Source: Lysobacterales bacterium
Lineage (GTDB): Bacteria > Pseudomonadota > Gammaproteobacteria > Xanthomonadales > Marinicellaceae
Assembly: GCA_015494035.1 (NCBI GenBank)
Contig: WGBZ01000282.1
Location: 1 to 7,608, forward strand
DNA length: 7,608 bases
Direction: 5' to 3'
This document shows, piece after piece, positions 1 to 5,593 of this stretch; the first letter of the stretch is position 1, and every line of letters starts with the position of its first letter. The translations under genes were made by a program, and so were the position numbers. Under the pieces are notes generated by a model. It searched no databases and was not told the origin of the DNA. It worked only from the letters and a program-made list of their open reading frames with translations.

Positions 1-1139
1 GTCAACGTAATGCGCAAGCGGGCCTGGCCTTTGGCCACCGTGGGGTAGCGCATGGCGCGCACAAAAAACCCCTGCTGACGCAAGGCCCGTTCGGCGGCCG
101 TGGCCTGTGTTTCGGGCCCCACCAGCAGTGGCTGGATGGGGCCGTTGACTTCGTGCACCGGCAAACCGGCCGCCCGGGCCAGCTGGCGGAAATGCGCGAT
201 ATTGGCAAACAGGCGCTGGCGGTGCTGGCTTTCTTCCTGGGACAGGCGAATCGCTGCCAGTGCCGTGGCCGCCAGTGCTGGCGGCAAGGCGGTGTTGAAC
301 AGGTACGTGCGGGCCGTCTGCACCAGCAAGTCAATCAGTGGCTGCGGGCCGGCCACAAAAGCACCGGCTGATGCATAGGCTTTGCCGAGGGTACCACACA
401 ACAAGGGCACCTGGCTTTCGTCCAGGCCGGCGGCGGCCACGCTGCCCTGACCGAGGTTATTTTCCTCACGCCCAAACACCCCGATGCCATGCGCGTCGTC
501 CACCGCCAGCAACACCCCGGCTTTGCCACAGCAGTCAGCCAGTTCAGGCAGTGGCGCGGTGTCTCCATCCATGCTGAACACGGCGTCGGTACACACCAGG
601 CCGACTTGCCGGCTTTCGCCTCGTTCCACTTTATGCGCCAAGTCCGCCGCATCCGCGTGACGATAGCGCTTCAGGCGGCACCCAGCCAGGCGCGCCGAAT
701 CAATCAGCGAGGCGTGGTTGAGCCGGTCTTCAAGCACCGTCTGGCCGCGCTGGCAAAACACTTGCGCCAGCGCCAGGTTAGCCAGATAGCCACTGGAAAA
801 AACCACCGCAGCAGTGCGTCCGGTGAGCGTGGCAATGGCCTGTTCCAGCGCCTGCAGCGGCTCGGAATAACCACTCACCAGGGCTGAACCACTGCTGCCA
901 TTGCCGTATTGGCAGGCCGCCCGACGCGCGATCTCCGGCAAATCCGGGTGCGTGTTCAAGCCCAGGTAATCGTTGCTGCTGAAATTCAGGCAGTCCTTGC
1001 CGTCCAATGTGATGAGACGACCGGCGCCGCCCGTGCGCAGCAGGCGCTGACGTTGCAAGCCGCTTGCCTGCAGCGCCTGCAAGCGCACCTGAGCACGCTG
1101 CAGGTAGTCCGAGGCAGGCACAGAGGGTATTTCAGACAT
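1..1139 (-). CDS. bioF: 8-amino-7-oxononanoate synthase (BioF), 3' end cut by the window edge
   Basis: BioF is a PLP-dependent enzyme that condenses pimeloyl-ACP (or pimeloyl-CoA) with L-alanine to give 8-amino-7-oxononanoate, CO2 and free carrier, the first committed step of biotin ring assembly in the cytoplasm. My reading of the minus strand from the ATG at 1139 gives 379 uninterrupted codons to the window edge. Family signatures are in order: NDYLG (residues 56-60), GNGSSG with VSGY (79-91), NHASL with the cofactor-stacking His142, FSMDGD (188-193), VDDAHG with Asp214 and His217 (213-218), and GTLGKAY with the expected Schiff-base Lys253. The last visible residues, ARLRITL, align with the end region of E. 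coli BioF (384 aa), so only about 15-20 residues are missing. An AAGG ribosome site lies 9 nt before the ATG. It follows bioB on the same strand after a 206-bp gap containing a MITE-like repeat. Identification is secure. Confidence 0.96.
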   Translation of the reverse strand, partial: MSEIPSVPASDYLQRAQVRLQALQASGLQRQRLLRTGGAGRLITLDGKDCLNFSSNDYLGLNTHPDLPEIARRAACQYGNGSSGSALVSGYSEPLQALEQAIATLTGRTAAVVFSSGYLANLALAQVFCQRGQTVLEDRLNHASLIDSARLAGCRLKRYRHADAADLAHKVERGESRQVGLVCTDAVFSMDGDTAPLPELADCCGKAGVLLAVDDAHGIGVFGREENNLGQGSVAAAGLDESQVPLLCGTLGKAYASAGAFVAGPQPLIDLLVQTARTYLFNTALPPALAATALAAIRLSQEESQHRQRLFANIAHFRQLARAAGLPVHEVNGPIQPLLVGPETQATAAERALRQQGFFVRAMRYPTVAKGQARLRITL

Positions 1140-1184
1140 GTTCGCAAACCTTGACGGGTATCCCCTCACTATTGAGCAGACCAG

Positions 1185-1345
1185 GGAAGCTCTGATCGAA
1201 TCGTGACACGGCATCTTGCGGCGTAAAATCGTCCATTCCTGTGTTGCAAACCTTCACAATAGCCTTGCTATTGCGTGCGGTTTGCGCCTTGAACTGAACA
1301 ATCTTTCACAACAATCTGCTCGCGCCAGATTCAATCAGCGCTTCC
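1185..1345. mobile_element. MITE-like element A between bioB and bioF
   Basis: This 161-bp non-coding segment is bounded by imperfect inverted repeats. The left arm (from 1185, GGAAGCTCTGATCGAATC) and the right arm (ending at 1345), compared outside-in together with their flanking tetranucleotides, match at about 19 of 22 positions. The outer tetranucleotides are CCAG (1181-1184) and CTAG (1346-1349), consistent with a decayed 4-bp target duplication. The ends match those of the shorter element at 3121-3187. The interior has a two-part hairpin at 1246-1285 and no convincing ORF. IS5-group elements are known to begin with GGAAG-like ends and to duplicate YTAR targets such as CTAG, so a non-autonomous IS5-like derivative is the best guess; this is inference. 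The TAG of the right-hand CTAG is the bioB stop codon. Confidence 0.6.
1246..1285. repeat. two-part hairpin inside MITE-like element A
   Basis: The outer arms GCAAACC (1246-1252) and GGTTTGC (1279-1285) enclose an internal loop and a perfect inner 7-bp stem, CAATAGC (1257-1263) with GCTATTG (1267-1273), closed by a 3-nt loop. There is no T-tract on either side, so this does not look like a factor-independent terminator. In a bioB-bioF transcript it would form a stem-loop between the two genes. Whether it does anything is unknown. Confidence 0.45.
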
Positions 1346-2356
1346 CTAGTGCCTCATGGCCCGGATGCCCAGCTTGGCCAGCAGGCGCATGTCCTGACTT
1401 TCGCCCGGGTTTTCCGTGGTCAGCAGCTTTTCACCATAAAAAATCGAATTGGCACCGGCAAAAAAACACATGGCCTGCATTTCCTCGCTCATGTCGGTGC
1501 GACCGGCAGACAGCCGCACCATGGTTTTGGGCATCAGCAAACGGGCCACGGCAATGGTGCGCACAAACTCCAGCGGTTCCAGGGCTTCGGCATCGGCCAG
1601 CGGTGTGCCGGGCACCTTGACCAGCATGTTGATGGGCACCGATCCGGGGTGTTTGGGCAGGTTGACCAGTTCACGCAACATGCCAGCGCGGTCGCGACGG
1701 GATTCCCCCATACCCACAATGCCGCCGGAACAGACGTTAATATCCGCTTCCATAACGTGGCGCAGGGTGTCCATGCGGTGTTTGAAAGTGCGCGTGGTGA
1801 TGATTTTTTCGTAAAACTCCGGCGAGGAGTCAATGTTGTGGTTGTAATAATCCAGCCCTGCCTGCTTGAGTTTCCGGGCCTGTTCGGCTTCCAGCATGCC
1901 CACCGTCAGGCAGGTTTCCAGGCCCAATGCCTTGACCGCCTTGACCATTTCGATCACCTGCTCGAGGTCTTTCTGCTTGGGGCGACGCCAGGCCGCGCCC
2001 ATGCAAAAGCGCGTTGCGCCCTGCGCTTTGGCATGCTGCGCCTGGGCCACCACCCGCTGCACTTCCATAACCGGCTCGGGCGTCACGCCAGTGTCATAGC
2101 GTATGCTTTGCGGGCAGTAGCTGCAATCTTCCGGGCAGGCGCCGGTCTTGATGCTGCACAGGGTGCTGATCTGCACGGCATTGGGATCAAAATGCTGGCG
2201 GTGCAGGGCGTGAGCGGAAAACAGCAGGTCATTGAAAGGCTGTTCGAACAAAGCGAGGATCTCGTCGATTTGCCAGTCGTGCCTAGGCTGGGAAAAGTCG
2301 CTGGGTGAAGCAGAAGGCGAAACCTCACGGATGGCATCGGCGGCTTGGCTGGTCAT
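1346..2356 (-). CDS. bioB: biotin synthase (BioB)
   Basis: BioB is a radical SAM enzyme that inserts sulfur between C6 and C9 of dethiobiotin, the last step of biotin synthesis. The product is 336 aa. The CxxxCxxC radical-SAM cluster motif is Cys74, Cys78 and Cys81 ([11 protein letters not shown]). The cysteines expected to hold the second cluster are present in FCMGAAW, ETCLTVG and [12 protein letters not shown], and VRLSAGR supplies the conserved arginine ligand. [12 protein letters not shown] is also typical. I chose the ATG at 2356: the longer frame starts at a TTG (2413) that is itself the first three bases of the -35 box TTGACA, so it would not be transcribed. A weak GGGA site lies 6 nt before the ATG. 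The protein ends soon after the KLG motif and is about 30 residues shorter at the C-terminus than E. coli BioB. The stop TAG belongs to the CTAG that borders MITE-like element A. bioF follows on the same strand. Confidence 0.97.
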   Translation of the reverse strand: MTSQAADAIREVSPSASPSDFSQPRHDWQIDEILALFEQPFNDLLFSAHALHRQHFDPNAVQISTLCSIKTGACPEDCSYCPQSIRYDTGVTPEPVMEVQRVVAQAQHAKAQGATRFCMGAAWRRPKQKDLEQVIEMVKAVKALGLETCLTVGMLEAEQARKLKQAGLDYYNHNIDSSPEFYEKIITTRTFKHRMDTLRHVMEADINVCSGGIVGMGESRRDRAGMLRELVNLPKHPGSVPINMLVKVPGTPLADAEALEPLEFVRTIAVARLLMPKTMVRLSAGRTDMSEEMQAMCFFAGANSIFYGEKLLTTENPGESQDMRLLAKLGIRAMRH

Positions 2357-2384
2357 GGCGTGTCCCGGTGTTAGAATGGCCGAT

Positions 2385-2413
2385 AGTATGTCGCCGGTCA
2401 CCGAGGCTGTCAA
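2385..2413 (-). promoter_or_regulatory. predicted sigma70-type promoter of bioB
   Basis: On the minus strand a perfect -35 box TTGACA (2413-2408) is followed after exactly 17 bp by CATACT (2390-2385), which matches 4 of 6 positions of TATAAT. Transcription would begin near 2378, giving a leader of about 22 nt before the ATG at 2356. The -35 box lies 9 bp from the proposed comF start codon, so the two divergent genes share this DNA. Confidence 0.65.
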
Positions 2414-2439
2414 CCACGAGCGTGTTGAAAAGTTTACCG
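2407..2439. promoter_or_regulatory. possible degenerate BirA-type biotin operator
   Basis: Half sites CTGTCAACC (2407-2415) and AGTTTACCG (2431-2439) are separated by 15 bp. They match 7/9 and 6/9 of the BirA consensus halves TTGTAAACC and GGTTTACAA, known from biotin operons with a 14-16 bp spacer. The left half covers the bioB -35 box, where a repressor would act, and the site also spans the proposed comF start codon. The match is weak and partly forced by the overlap with TTGACA, so this is a candidate only. Confidence 0.25.
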
Positions 2440-3120
2440 TCTGTTCTTACTCCCCTGCTGGCGCCCGCTAGGCGTTGTCATGCCTGCGGCACCATCCATC
2501 CGGCCGCCGCGTTGTGCGATGCCTGCGCCACGGCGATGCCCAAAGCCACGCACCGCTGCGCGCAGTGTGCCCTGCCCCTGAACGAAGATGCCCCCCGGTG
2601 CGGCGCCTGCCTGGCCCAGCCACCAGCCTTTACGCACACCGAAGCCGCCGCGCTTTATGCCGATCCGGTCTCGCACTGGGTCACGGCGCTTAAATACGGC
2701 CACGATCTGACTTATGCCAGGCTGTTGGCCGAAGCCATGCGACCGGGTCTGAGGGCATTGCTGGCCAGACAGCCTGAAGCGCAGGTGCTGGCCGTGCCCC
2801 TGCACCGGCAGCGCCTGCGCCAGCGCGGTTTCAATCAGGCGCACGAAATCACGCGGCAGCTGGCACGGCTGGAAGGCACAGCCCTGGCCCCGAACCGGCT
2901 TCACCGCCACAAGCACACCGCGCGCCAGACCACACTCAGCAAGGCCCAACGGGCTCACAACGTGCGCGGTGCATTTTCGTGTCAGGGCGGCGACTGGCCA
3001 GCCAGCATTATTCTGGTGGATGATGTCATGACCACCGGCAACACCATGCGCCAATGCGCGCAGACCTTGATCAAGGCCGGGGTCAATACGGTACAGGCGC
3101 TGGTGTTTGCCCGTGCCTAG
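2422..3120 (+). CDS. comF: ComF family protein (phosphoribosyltransferase-like)
   Basis: ComF proteins join an N-terminal zinc-finger region to a phosphoribosyltransferase-like domain. In naturally transformable bacteria they act in the cytoplasm during uptake and processing of single-stranded DNA, but many non-competent species also carry one and its exact reaction is not settled. The 232-aa product has four Cys pairs (19/22, 32/35, 46/49, 60/63), a [16 protein letters not shown] segment typical of the family, and the PRPP-loop motif [10 protein letters not shown] (199-208), followed by the usual C-terminal AG-hydrophobic-VFAR end. The frame is open further upstream, to a GTG at 2305, but that would run antisense through the start of bioB. 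The GTG at 2422 gives the short hydrophobic leader before CxxC that is usual for the family; TTG at 2425 is also possible. No strong ribosome site is visible. A possible promoter is TGGTCA (2350-2355), 16 bp, TAGAAT (2372-2377). Its TAG stop lies in the CTAG bordering element B. Confidence 0.92.
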   Translation: MLKSLPSVLTPLLAPARRCHACGTIHPAAALCDACATAMPKATHRCAQCALPLNEDAPRCGACLAQPPAFTHTEAAALYADPVSHWVTALKYGHDLTYARLLAEAMRPGLRALLARQPEAQVLAVPLHRQRLRQRGFNQAHEITRQLARLEGTALAPNRLHRHKHTARQTTLSKAQRAHNVRGAFSCQGGDWPASIILVDDVMTTGNTMRQCAQTLIKAGVNTVQALVFARA

Positions 3121-3187
3121 GGAAGCGCTGATTGAATCTGGATATTTCAGGTATGAGAAGCAAGTTCATGATTCGATCAGCGCTTCC
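3121..3187. mobile_element. MITE-like element B between the convergent genes comF and rsmJ
   Basis: This is a 67-bp non-coding insert flanked by perfect CTAG direct repeats (3117-3120 and 3188-3191). With the CTAGs included, the arms 3117-3138 and 3170-3191 pair over 22 bp with a single T/G wobble and a 31-nt loop. The ends match element A (GGAAGCGCTGAT core) but the interior is different and shorter. Terminal inverted repeats, a CTAG duplication and no ORF suggest a non-autonomous IS5-like element. The left CTAG contains the stop of comF and the right CTAG, on the other strand, contains the stop of rsmJ. As RNA it would form a long stem at the 3' end of either transcript, but there is no T-tract, so a terminator role is not shown. 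Confidence 0.65.
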
Positions 3188-3961
3188 CTAGACAGGGCCG
3201 GCGGCATACACATCGAAGCGGCTGGCCTTGCCGGTGACTTGCGAGGTGGGCCGCCGTCCTGCCAGCGGTTCGGCCAGGCGCGGGCGTTTGACCACCACTT
3301 TGCCGACCGGTTGTGTCAGGGCGGTGCGGAGCATGGCATCGGCATCGTCCTGACCCGCACCCAGCAAATGGTGCAGCAGTTGCATGTCCTTTTTGACCTT
3401 GGCGCTTTTTTGCCGCGGGGGAAACATGGGGTCCAGGTAAATCACATCTGCCGGTTCACTCAACGGGCACAGGCCAGTGAAATCGCCCTGAAGCAGACGT
3501 AAGCGCGAAGCCGTTTCGGCCAACGCGGGCTCGGCGGCGGCCCGTTGCACACCATCACTGAGCAAGGCAAAGACCACCGGGTGTCGCTCGCAGGCAATGA
3601 CCTGCGCGCCAGCCAGGGCCAGCAACCAGGCATCACGGCCCAGGCCGGCGGTGGCATCTGTCACTTGCAACGGCCCATGACCGGGTTTGTGGCGCCCAAA
3701 CACGGCTTTGACCAACTGTTCACCCCGCACATGGCCAGCGGCCCGGTGGCGCCAGGCAGGACTGTTGAAGTCCACCGCCAACACCTGACCGCTCTTCTGA
3801 TCCAGCAGGCTTAAGGCCCCGTTTTTCAGGCACAAATCCAGTTCGTGGGCACCTGTCTCAGTGCTGTCTGTCCCGACGTCGGAGTAAAAAAAAGGGCGCA
3901 GATCGTCAGGATCCACACCCAGGGTTTTCAGCCGGTGAGCCACCTCGGCAGCAAAAGCCAT
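3188..3961 (-). CDS. rsmJ: 16S rRNA (guanine-1516-N2)-methyltransferase (RsmJ)
   Basis: RsmJ is an SAM-dependent enzyme that makes m2G at position 1516 of 16S rRNA in the small ribosomal subunit. The 257-aa product is close to the 250 aa of E. coli RsmJ. The SAM-binding loop DATAGLGRD (102-110) is followed by ERHPVV (125-130). The catalytic motif YLDPMFP (175-181) is followed by the characteristic KSAKVKK (185-191), then KVVVKRP (221-227) and the C-terminal RFDVYA. The frame stays open upstream to 4036, overlapping the end of gltA. I prefer the ATG at 3961 because it lies 7 bp after the gltA stop and gives a family-like N-terminus. The ribosome site is weak, which suggests translational coupling to gltA. 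It ends tail-to-tail with comF, separated only by MITE-like element B. Confidence 0.93.
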   Translation of the reverse strand: MAFAAEVAHRLKTLGVDPDDLRPFFYSDVGTDSTETGAHELDLCLKNGALSLLDQKSGQVLAVDFNSPAWRHRAAGHVRGEQLVKAVFGRHKPGHGPLQVTDATAGLGRDAWLLALAGAQVIACERHPVVFALLSDGVQRAAAEPALAETASRLRLLQGDFTGLCPLSEPADVIYLDPMFPPRQKSAKVKKDMQLLHHLLGAGQDDADAMLRTALTQPVGKVVVKRPRLAEPLAGRRPTSQVTGKASRFDVYAAGPV

Positions 3962-3968
3962 GGCTGGC

Positions 3969-5258
3969 TCAGCGTTTGTCCAGCGGCACGTAATCGCGGG
4001 GTTTGGGGCCAATGTAAACCTGACGTGGTCGGCCAATGCGCGTGTCTGGTGTGTCGTACTGCTCCAGCCACTGGGAAACCCAGCCTACCGTGCGGGCAAT
4101 GGCAAACATGACCGTAAACATGTTTCTGGGGATGCCCAGCGCTTTGTAGATGATGCCCGAATAGAAGTCGACGTTGGGGTACAGCTTGCGGGACACGAAG
4201 TAGTCGTCCTGCAGGGCAATTTCTTCCAGCTTCATGGCCAGATCCAGCTGCGGATCGTCAATGCCCAGCTCATTCAGCACTTCATGACAGGCCTTGCGAA
4301 TGATGGTGGCGCGCGGATCAAAATTCTTGTACACGCGGTGACCAAATCCCATCAGGCGGAACGGGTCGTTTTTGTCCTTGGCCTTGGCGATGTACTTGTC
4401 AATGTTGCTGACATCACCGATTTCATCCAGCATGTTCAGCACGGCTTCATTGGCGCCGCCATGCGCCGGCCCCCACAATGCCGCAATGCCGGCCGACACG
4501 CAGGCAAAGGGATTGGCGCCGGTGGAACCCACCAGACGCACGGTGGAGGTGGATGCGTTCTGTTCGTGATCCGCGTGCAGGATAAACAGCAAATCCAGGG
4601 CCTTGGCCGCCACCGGGTTTGGCGTGTAAGGTTCTGCTGGCACGGCATACATCATGTGCAGCAGGCGCTCGGTGAAATTCAGGCTGTTCTTGGGGTAAAT
4701 AAACGGTTGGCCAACGGAGTTCTTGTACACCGCCGCGGCCAGTGTGGGCATCTTGGCAATCAGGCGAATGGCGGCCAGGCGACGGTGCTCGGGGTCTTCA
4801 ATATCCATCCAGTCGTGGTAGAACGCCGCCAGCGAACCCACCGTGCCCACCATCATGGCCATGGGGTGCGCGTCATACTGAAAGCCCTTCATGAGCGCGC
4901 GCATTTTTTCGTGGATCATGGTGTGGTAGGTGATTTCCTGATCGAATTTTTCGTATTGCTCAGGGTTGGGCAGTTCGCCATTCATCAACAGGTAGGCCAC
5001 TTCCATAAAGTTGCTGTTTTCAGCCAGCTGTTCAATGGGGTAGCCACGATACAACAGCACGCCTTTGTTGCCGTCAATGAAGGTGATGGCACTTTTGCAG
5101 GCAGCGGTGGCGGCAAAACCCGAATCGTAAGTGAAATAGCCGGTGTCCCGGTGCAAGGTCTTGAGGTCGAAAGTGGGTGGCCCCATGGTGCCTTCAATAA
5201 TGGGCAATTCGGCCGTTTTGCCTTCCGGCACAGTCAGTTTGACGTGTTTATCACTCAT
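3969..5258 (-). CDS. gltA: type II citrate synthase (GltA)
   Basis: Citrate synthase condenses oxaloacetate and acetyl-CoA to citrate, the entry step of the TCA cycle, in the cytoplasm. The 429 aa match the length of the Gram-negative hexameric enzyme (E. coli GltA, 427 aa). The catalytic residues are in their motifs: His266 in [10 protein letters not shown], His307 in MGFGHRVY and Asp364 in [19 protein letters not shown] (227-237) is the usual substrate-site signature, and the N-terminal beta-rich region (about 1-50) seen in NADH-sensitive hexameric forms is present. Whether this enzyme responds to NADH cannot be judged here. The start is clear: AGGAG lies 7 nt before the ATG at 5258. rsmJ follows after 7 bp and may be co-transcribed. 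The upstream region holds tandem 12-bp repeats and a palindrome that may be regulatory. Confidence 0.98.
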   Translation of the reverse strand: MSDKHVKLTVPEGKTAELPIIEGTMGPPTFDLKTLHRDTGYFTYDSGFAATAACKSAITFIDGNKGVLLYRGYPIEQLAENSNFMEVAYLLMNGELPNPEQYEKFDQEITYHTMIHEKMRALMKGFQYDAHPMAMMVGTVGSLAAFYHDWMDIEDPEHRRLAAIRLIAKMPTLAAAVYKNSVGQPFIYPKNSLNFTERLLHMMYAVPAEPYTPNPVAAKALDLLFILHADHEQNASTSTVRLVGSTGANPFACVSAGIAALWGPAHGGANEAVLNMLDEIGDVSNIDKYIAKAKDKNDPFRLMGFGHRVYKNFDPRATIIRKACHEVLNELGIDDPQLDLAMKLEEIALQDDYFVSRKLYPNVDFYSGIIYKALGIPRNMFTVMFAIARTVGWVSQWLEQYDTPDTRIGRPRQVYIGPKPRDYVPLDKR

Positions 5259-5286
5259 GCAAATTCTCCTGGGTTATTCGGGGTGC

Positions 5287-5322
5287 CGTGATCGATAACG
5301 TGATCGATAACGTGATCGATGA
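5287..5322. repeat. three tandem 12-bp repeats upstream of gltA
   Basis: Three head-to-tail copies of CGTGATCGATAA lie at 5287-5298, 5299-5310 and 5311-5322; the last differs by one base (CGTGATCGATGA). Each holds the palindrome ATCGAT and a GATC. The array ends about 17 bp upstream of the gltA ribosome site, so it lies in the promoter or leader. It could be a phased protein-binding array or simply a small slippage repeat. Confidence 0.85.
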
Positions 5323-5381
5323 GATGAAATGGCCGCAGCGGTGGTTGTCTTCCCCTTGATCCGTCTGCCAGCGCCTACGGC

Positions 5382-5401
5382 ACAATACTGTGGCGTATTG
5401 T
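5382..5401. promoter_or_regulatory. 20-bp palindrome upstream of gltA
   Basis: The perfect 7-bp arms ACAATAC (5382-5388) and GTATTGT (5395-5401) flank a 6-bp centre. The centre-to-centre distance of the arms is 13 bp, near 1.3 helical turns. Such a symmetric site in a non-coding region about 125 bp before gltA suggests a dimeric regulator, but no family can be named. I found no convincing -35/-10 pair for gltA around it. Confidence 0.4.
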
Positions 5402-5524
5402 CATGGCGTTTATTTTACCTTGGGAAGCAACCGATTGAAACTGCCGTTTGAAAAAACCGCCAGCGAGCTTGAGCCCGGTCATGTCACCGACCTGAATAGT
5501 CCCGTTTATTTTTCACGCAAGCAC

Positions 5525-5549
5525 AAAAAAGCCCGCGAAAAGCGGGCTT
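5525..5549 (-). terminator. factor-independent terminator, left of the IS
   Basis: On the minus strand an 8-bp stem AAGCCCGC / GCGGGCTT with a 5-nt loop is followed by a run of Ts (plus-strand A-tract 5525-5530). It points out of the IS and would stop transposase transcripts before they reach gltA. On the plus strand the hairpin is followed by only two Ts and then the IS end, so any former bidirectional function has been lost on that side. Confidence 0.8.
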
Positions 5550-5554
5550 CAGGT

Positions 5555-5589
5555 TGCTGACAAACCCCGGTATTTTTGCCGGGGTTTGT
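5555..5589. repeat. left IS end with 11-bp hairpin
   Basis: The terminal TGCTGACAAA overlaps a perfect 11-bp inverted repeat, ACAAACCCCGG (5560-5570) and CCGGGGTTTGT (5579-5589), with an 8-nt loop. It begins 4 nt beyond the transposase stop codon, so it also ends the transposase mRNA in a strong stem. There is no downstream T-tract on either strand. Confidence 0.75.
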
Positions 5590-5593
5590 TATT

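Larger units (their letters stand above)
5259..5524. other. intergenic region upstream of gltA with no assigned gene
   Basis: Besides the tandem repeats and the palindrome listed separately, this stretch holds no recognisable gene. On the plus strand a frame is open from 5360 to the TGA at 5558-5560. Its possible starts are GTG 5390 or TTG 5435, and from 5435 it encodes about 41 aa beginning LKLPFEKTASELEPG. It then runs through the terminator hairpin and lacks a good ribosome site, so a real gene is doubtful. It could be the remnant of a longer gene lost when the IS or a rearrangement arrived. A minus-strand frame of about 35 codons starts at an ATG near 5481 and is also unconvincing. Confidence 0.4.

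Noticed and set aside
2..652. Two adjacent minus-strand open frames (2-334 and 335-652) as separate proteins
   Set aside because: They lie in a different frame from BioF, which reads without interruption from 1139 to the window edge.
1349..2308. 319-codon plus-strand open frame opposite bioB
   Set aside because: It is an antisense shadow; the minus strand has all the BioB signatures.
2357..2413. 19-residue N-terminal extension of BioB from a TTG at 2413
   Set aside because: The TTG is the first half of the -35 box TTGACA and lies upstream of the predicted transcription start; the ATG at 2356 fits better.
2305..2421. 39-residue N-terminal extension of ComF from a GTG at 2305
   Set aside because: It would run through the bioB start and promoter, and the extra residues do not resemble the family's short leader before the first CxxC.
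3117..3191. Ordinary factor-independent terminator between comF and rsmJ
   Set aside because: The stem is 22 bp with a 31-nt loop, there is no T-tract on either strand, and the ends match a second element elsewhere; a mobile repeat explains it better.
3960..5291. 443-codon plus-strand open frame opposite gltA
   Set aside because: It is an antisense shadow of citrate synthase. Its translation is rich in His, Gly and Val and has no family motifs, while the minus strand encodes a full GltA.
5287..5322. CRISPR-like array
   Set aside because: The units are 12 bp, directly adjacent and without spacers.
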